From: an uncultured Candidatus Saccharibacteria bacterium
Lineage (GTDB): Bacteria > Patescibacteriota > Saccharimonadia > Saccharimonadales > Saccharimonadaceae
Direction of reading: 5' to 3'
DNA: 33,738 nucleotides
Assembly (NCBI GenBank): GCA_937873745.1
Contig: CALMYZ010000010.1
Location: 1 to 33,738 of the forward strand
The translations under genes and the position numbers were made by a program. Positions 32,542 to 33,738 of the stretch are shown one piece after another (position 1 is the stretch's first letter; every line of letters begins with the position of its first letter). The notes under the pieces are model-generated. The model saw only the letters and a list, made by a program, of their open reading frames with translations, ran no database searches and had not been told where the DNA came from.

Positions 32542-33612
32542 ATGAGCAATAAGTCACGAAGCAACCAAGGATTCACTCTCGTAGAGCTAATCATAGTCAT
32601 CGTCGTCATCGCCGTACTGTCTACTATCGGCGTAGTAGGCTTCAACAGTATCGGTACTCGCGCCGAGGAGTCCAAGCTTCAGTCAGACATCAATGGCGCT
32701 ATTAAGAAGATAGCCGCCGACATGGTCGACTCCGAGGTCCCGCCCGCCAATGCCGACGGTCTACCAAAGAGCGATGGCGTGAATTACCAGTACACCCAAG
32801 AGTATGATCATTATCGTGGCGAAGTGTATTGCATCACCGCCACCTCTACGAAGAACGGTGTTAAGACGTATCACTCAGACAATGGCTCGGCACCTAAGGA
32901 GGGTGCTTGCCCTGGGCATGGTTATGGTACTGGTAGTCCATCCAGTCCGTCTGTTGTAGGTCCACAAAAGCTCAACACTTTCGTATCTAACATAAAAGCC
33001 CATGCGCAGGCGAATGGATTGACGATGGTGGATTACAGTACGGACCACGACGATGGTCCAATCAAAGTAGATAACACCTTCTCCGCCAATCCAGAGCTTA
33101 GTCGTGGTGGGCATTATAACGATACGCCTATAGATGCCGATGGCTATAATTATAGCCTCGAAGTAGGCGACGGAGAAGGTGGCCTTCAGTATGTTGTAGC
33201 TAGTGTGTCCACTAGTGGCACTAATGGGGGGTCTACTGTTATATACATGCGCCCGAGTGACGGCATGGTCCTGACTACATTCTCGCTTTATGAGCCATAT
33301 AGCGAGCTATCTTACAACACAGACTACATTATGCCGTTCTATCTATCATTCTATCTACCTATAATTGCTGAATATGTAGGCGCTACTGTGGAACAGATTG
33401 ATTCAATTGCTGTCGCAAATATTTTCAACACTCATATGTTTGGCGTAGATGCGGTTAATCCTGTCTCTGGCGGACCTGGTGGCCCATGGGTGTTTGGCCT
33501 TAATCAGGCTCTGCCCGATGCCCTTGGCCTGAGTGAAGACGTATCTAGTTGTAGATACAACGTATCAAACGTGGGTCAGGGCTATATAAAGGTTGAGAGC
33601 GTATCGTGCTAA
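32542..33612 (+). CDS. Long type IV pilin-like protein
   Basis: A 356-aa protein with a classic prepilin N-terminus: basic leader, cleavage site NQG|FTLVEL after Gly10 with Glu at mature position 5, and a hydrophobic helix to about residue 36. A first pilin-like domain (about 37-128) contains a cysteine pair (C97, C123). A Gly/Ser/Pro linker (about 127-142) leads to a second domain (146-356) that ends in a C-terminal cysteine pair (C337, C356). Ordinary pilins are about 120-180 residues, so the second domain is an addition and may be an adhesin or pilus-tip module. Saccharibacteria use type IV pili for motility and host contact. No pilus assembly gene is in the window. Confidence 0.8.
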   Translation: MSNKSRSNQGFTLVELIIVIVVIAVLSTIGVVGFNSIGTRAEESKLQSDINGAIKKIAADMVDSEVPPANADGLPKSDGVNYQYTQEYDHYRGEVYCITATSTKNGVKTYHSDNGSAPKEGACPGHGYGTGSPSSPSVVGPQKLNTFVSNIKAHAQANGLTMVDYSTDHDDGPIKVDNTFSANPELSRGGHYNDTPIDADGYNYSLEVGDGEGGLQYVVASVSTSGTNGGSTVIYMRPSDGMVLTTFSLYEPYSELSYNTDYIMPFYLSFYLPIIAEYVGATVEQIDSIAVANIFNTHMFGVDAVNPVSGGPGGPWVFGLNQALPDALGLSEDVSSCRYNVSNVGQGYIKVESVSC

Positions 33613-33625
33613 AAGGGGTCTACTC

Positions 33626-33738
33626 ATGAAAAAATCATACAAAGTGACTATTGTTACAGTAATCATCATTGTCTTGCCGGCCGCAGCCGGCTTTGGCTAT
33701 TACACCTGGAAGCAAGCCGAGCAACGCCGCAAAGCCAC
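33626..33738 (+). CDS. Truncated membrane-anchored protein (3' end outside window)
   Basis: The first 37 codons of a gene cut by the window end. It encodes MKKSYKVTIVTVIIIVLP with a hydrophobic helix up to FGYYTW and then a charged QAEQRRKA stretch, so it is a signal-anchored or exported protein. AAAAGGGG lies about 9 nt before the ATG, and the gene begins 13 nt after the pilin-like gene, so they are probably cotranscribed. Function unknown. Confidence 0.6.
   Translation, partial: MKKSYKVTIVTVIIIVLPAAAGFGYYTWKQAEQRRKA

Noticed and set aside
3126-33612. Recoded UGA (genetic code 25)
   Set aside because: UGA ends cyoA, cyoC and other genes at the expected length, so the standard bacterial code applies.
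139-33738. CRISPR array, toxin-antitoxin or restriction system
   Set aside because: No regularly spaced repeats, cas-like, methylase or toxin-like proteins were seen on either strand.

Overview
The window looks like a contig end from a Candidatus Saccharibacteria (TM7 / Patescibacteria) genome. This is inferred from gene content: a split transketolase, a compact glycolysis/pentose-phosphate block, type IV pilin-like proteins, a CPR-style serine recombinase ending in a tRNA gene, and an NDH-2 plus cytochrome bo3-type oxidase as the only respiratory genes. UGA acts as an ordinary stop (for example at the ends of cyoA and cyoC), so the UGA-recoding Gracilibacteria/Absconditabacteria are unlikely. 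No rRNA marker is present, so the taxonomic call rests on context.

Layout. Bases 1-43 closely resemble Illumina TruSeq adapter sequence, and bases 44 to about 100 are a very GC-rich fragment unlike the rest: the left end is an artefact or chimera. About 100-2930 is an integrative element with a replication-initiator-like protein (5' truncated by the artefact), a small HTH/excisionase-like protein and a large serine recombinase whose last codons run antisense through tRNA-Gln(CUG). About 100 bp beyond the intact tRNA lies a second copy of its first 29 nt, and the best tRNA promoter sits next to that fragment.

3126-10424 holds housekeeping and envelope genes: a PAP2-type phosphatase, a membrane protein, rmuC, an unusual aquaporin (minus strand), pheS and pheT separated by a small novel ORF. 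10475-16424 is a respiratory block: cyoA-cyoB-cyoC-cyoD-cyoE tightly overlapped, then a type II NADH dehydrogenase. 16468-21257 holds a membrane-anchored FKBP isomerase, a thioredoxin-reductase-like protein, a PLD-like protein, pyrophosphatase and a short bifunctional Rel. 21393-29682 is central carbon metabolism: gap, rpiB, rpe-like, split transketolase, class II aldolase, two PfkB-family kinases and a LOG-family protein. 29758-33738 contains a single-pass exported protein, uvrB, a long pilin-like protein and a truncated membrane-anchored ORF.

Working together: the carbon block interconverts pentose phosphates, fructose phosphates and glyceraldehyde-3-phosphate, and gap makes NADH. NDH-2 could pass NADH electrons to a quinone and the Cyo complex could pass them to oxygen. 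No quinone-biosynthesis gene is visible here. Most transcription units on both strands begin with a TATAAT-like box only 6-13 nt before the ATG, implying leaderless or nearly leaderless mRNAs. A smaller set (membrane protein at 3668, aquaporin, FKBP, ppa, gap) has a longer leader and a strong Shine-Dalgarno. The most unusual points are the tRNA/element junction, a kinase with a perfectly placed internal ribosome site at its domain boundary, the altered quinol pocket of CyoB and the altered aquaporin filter.
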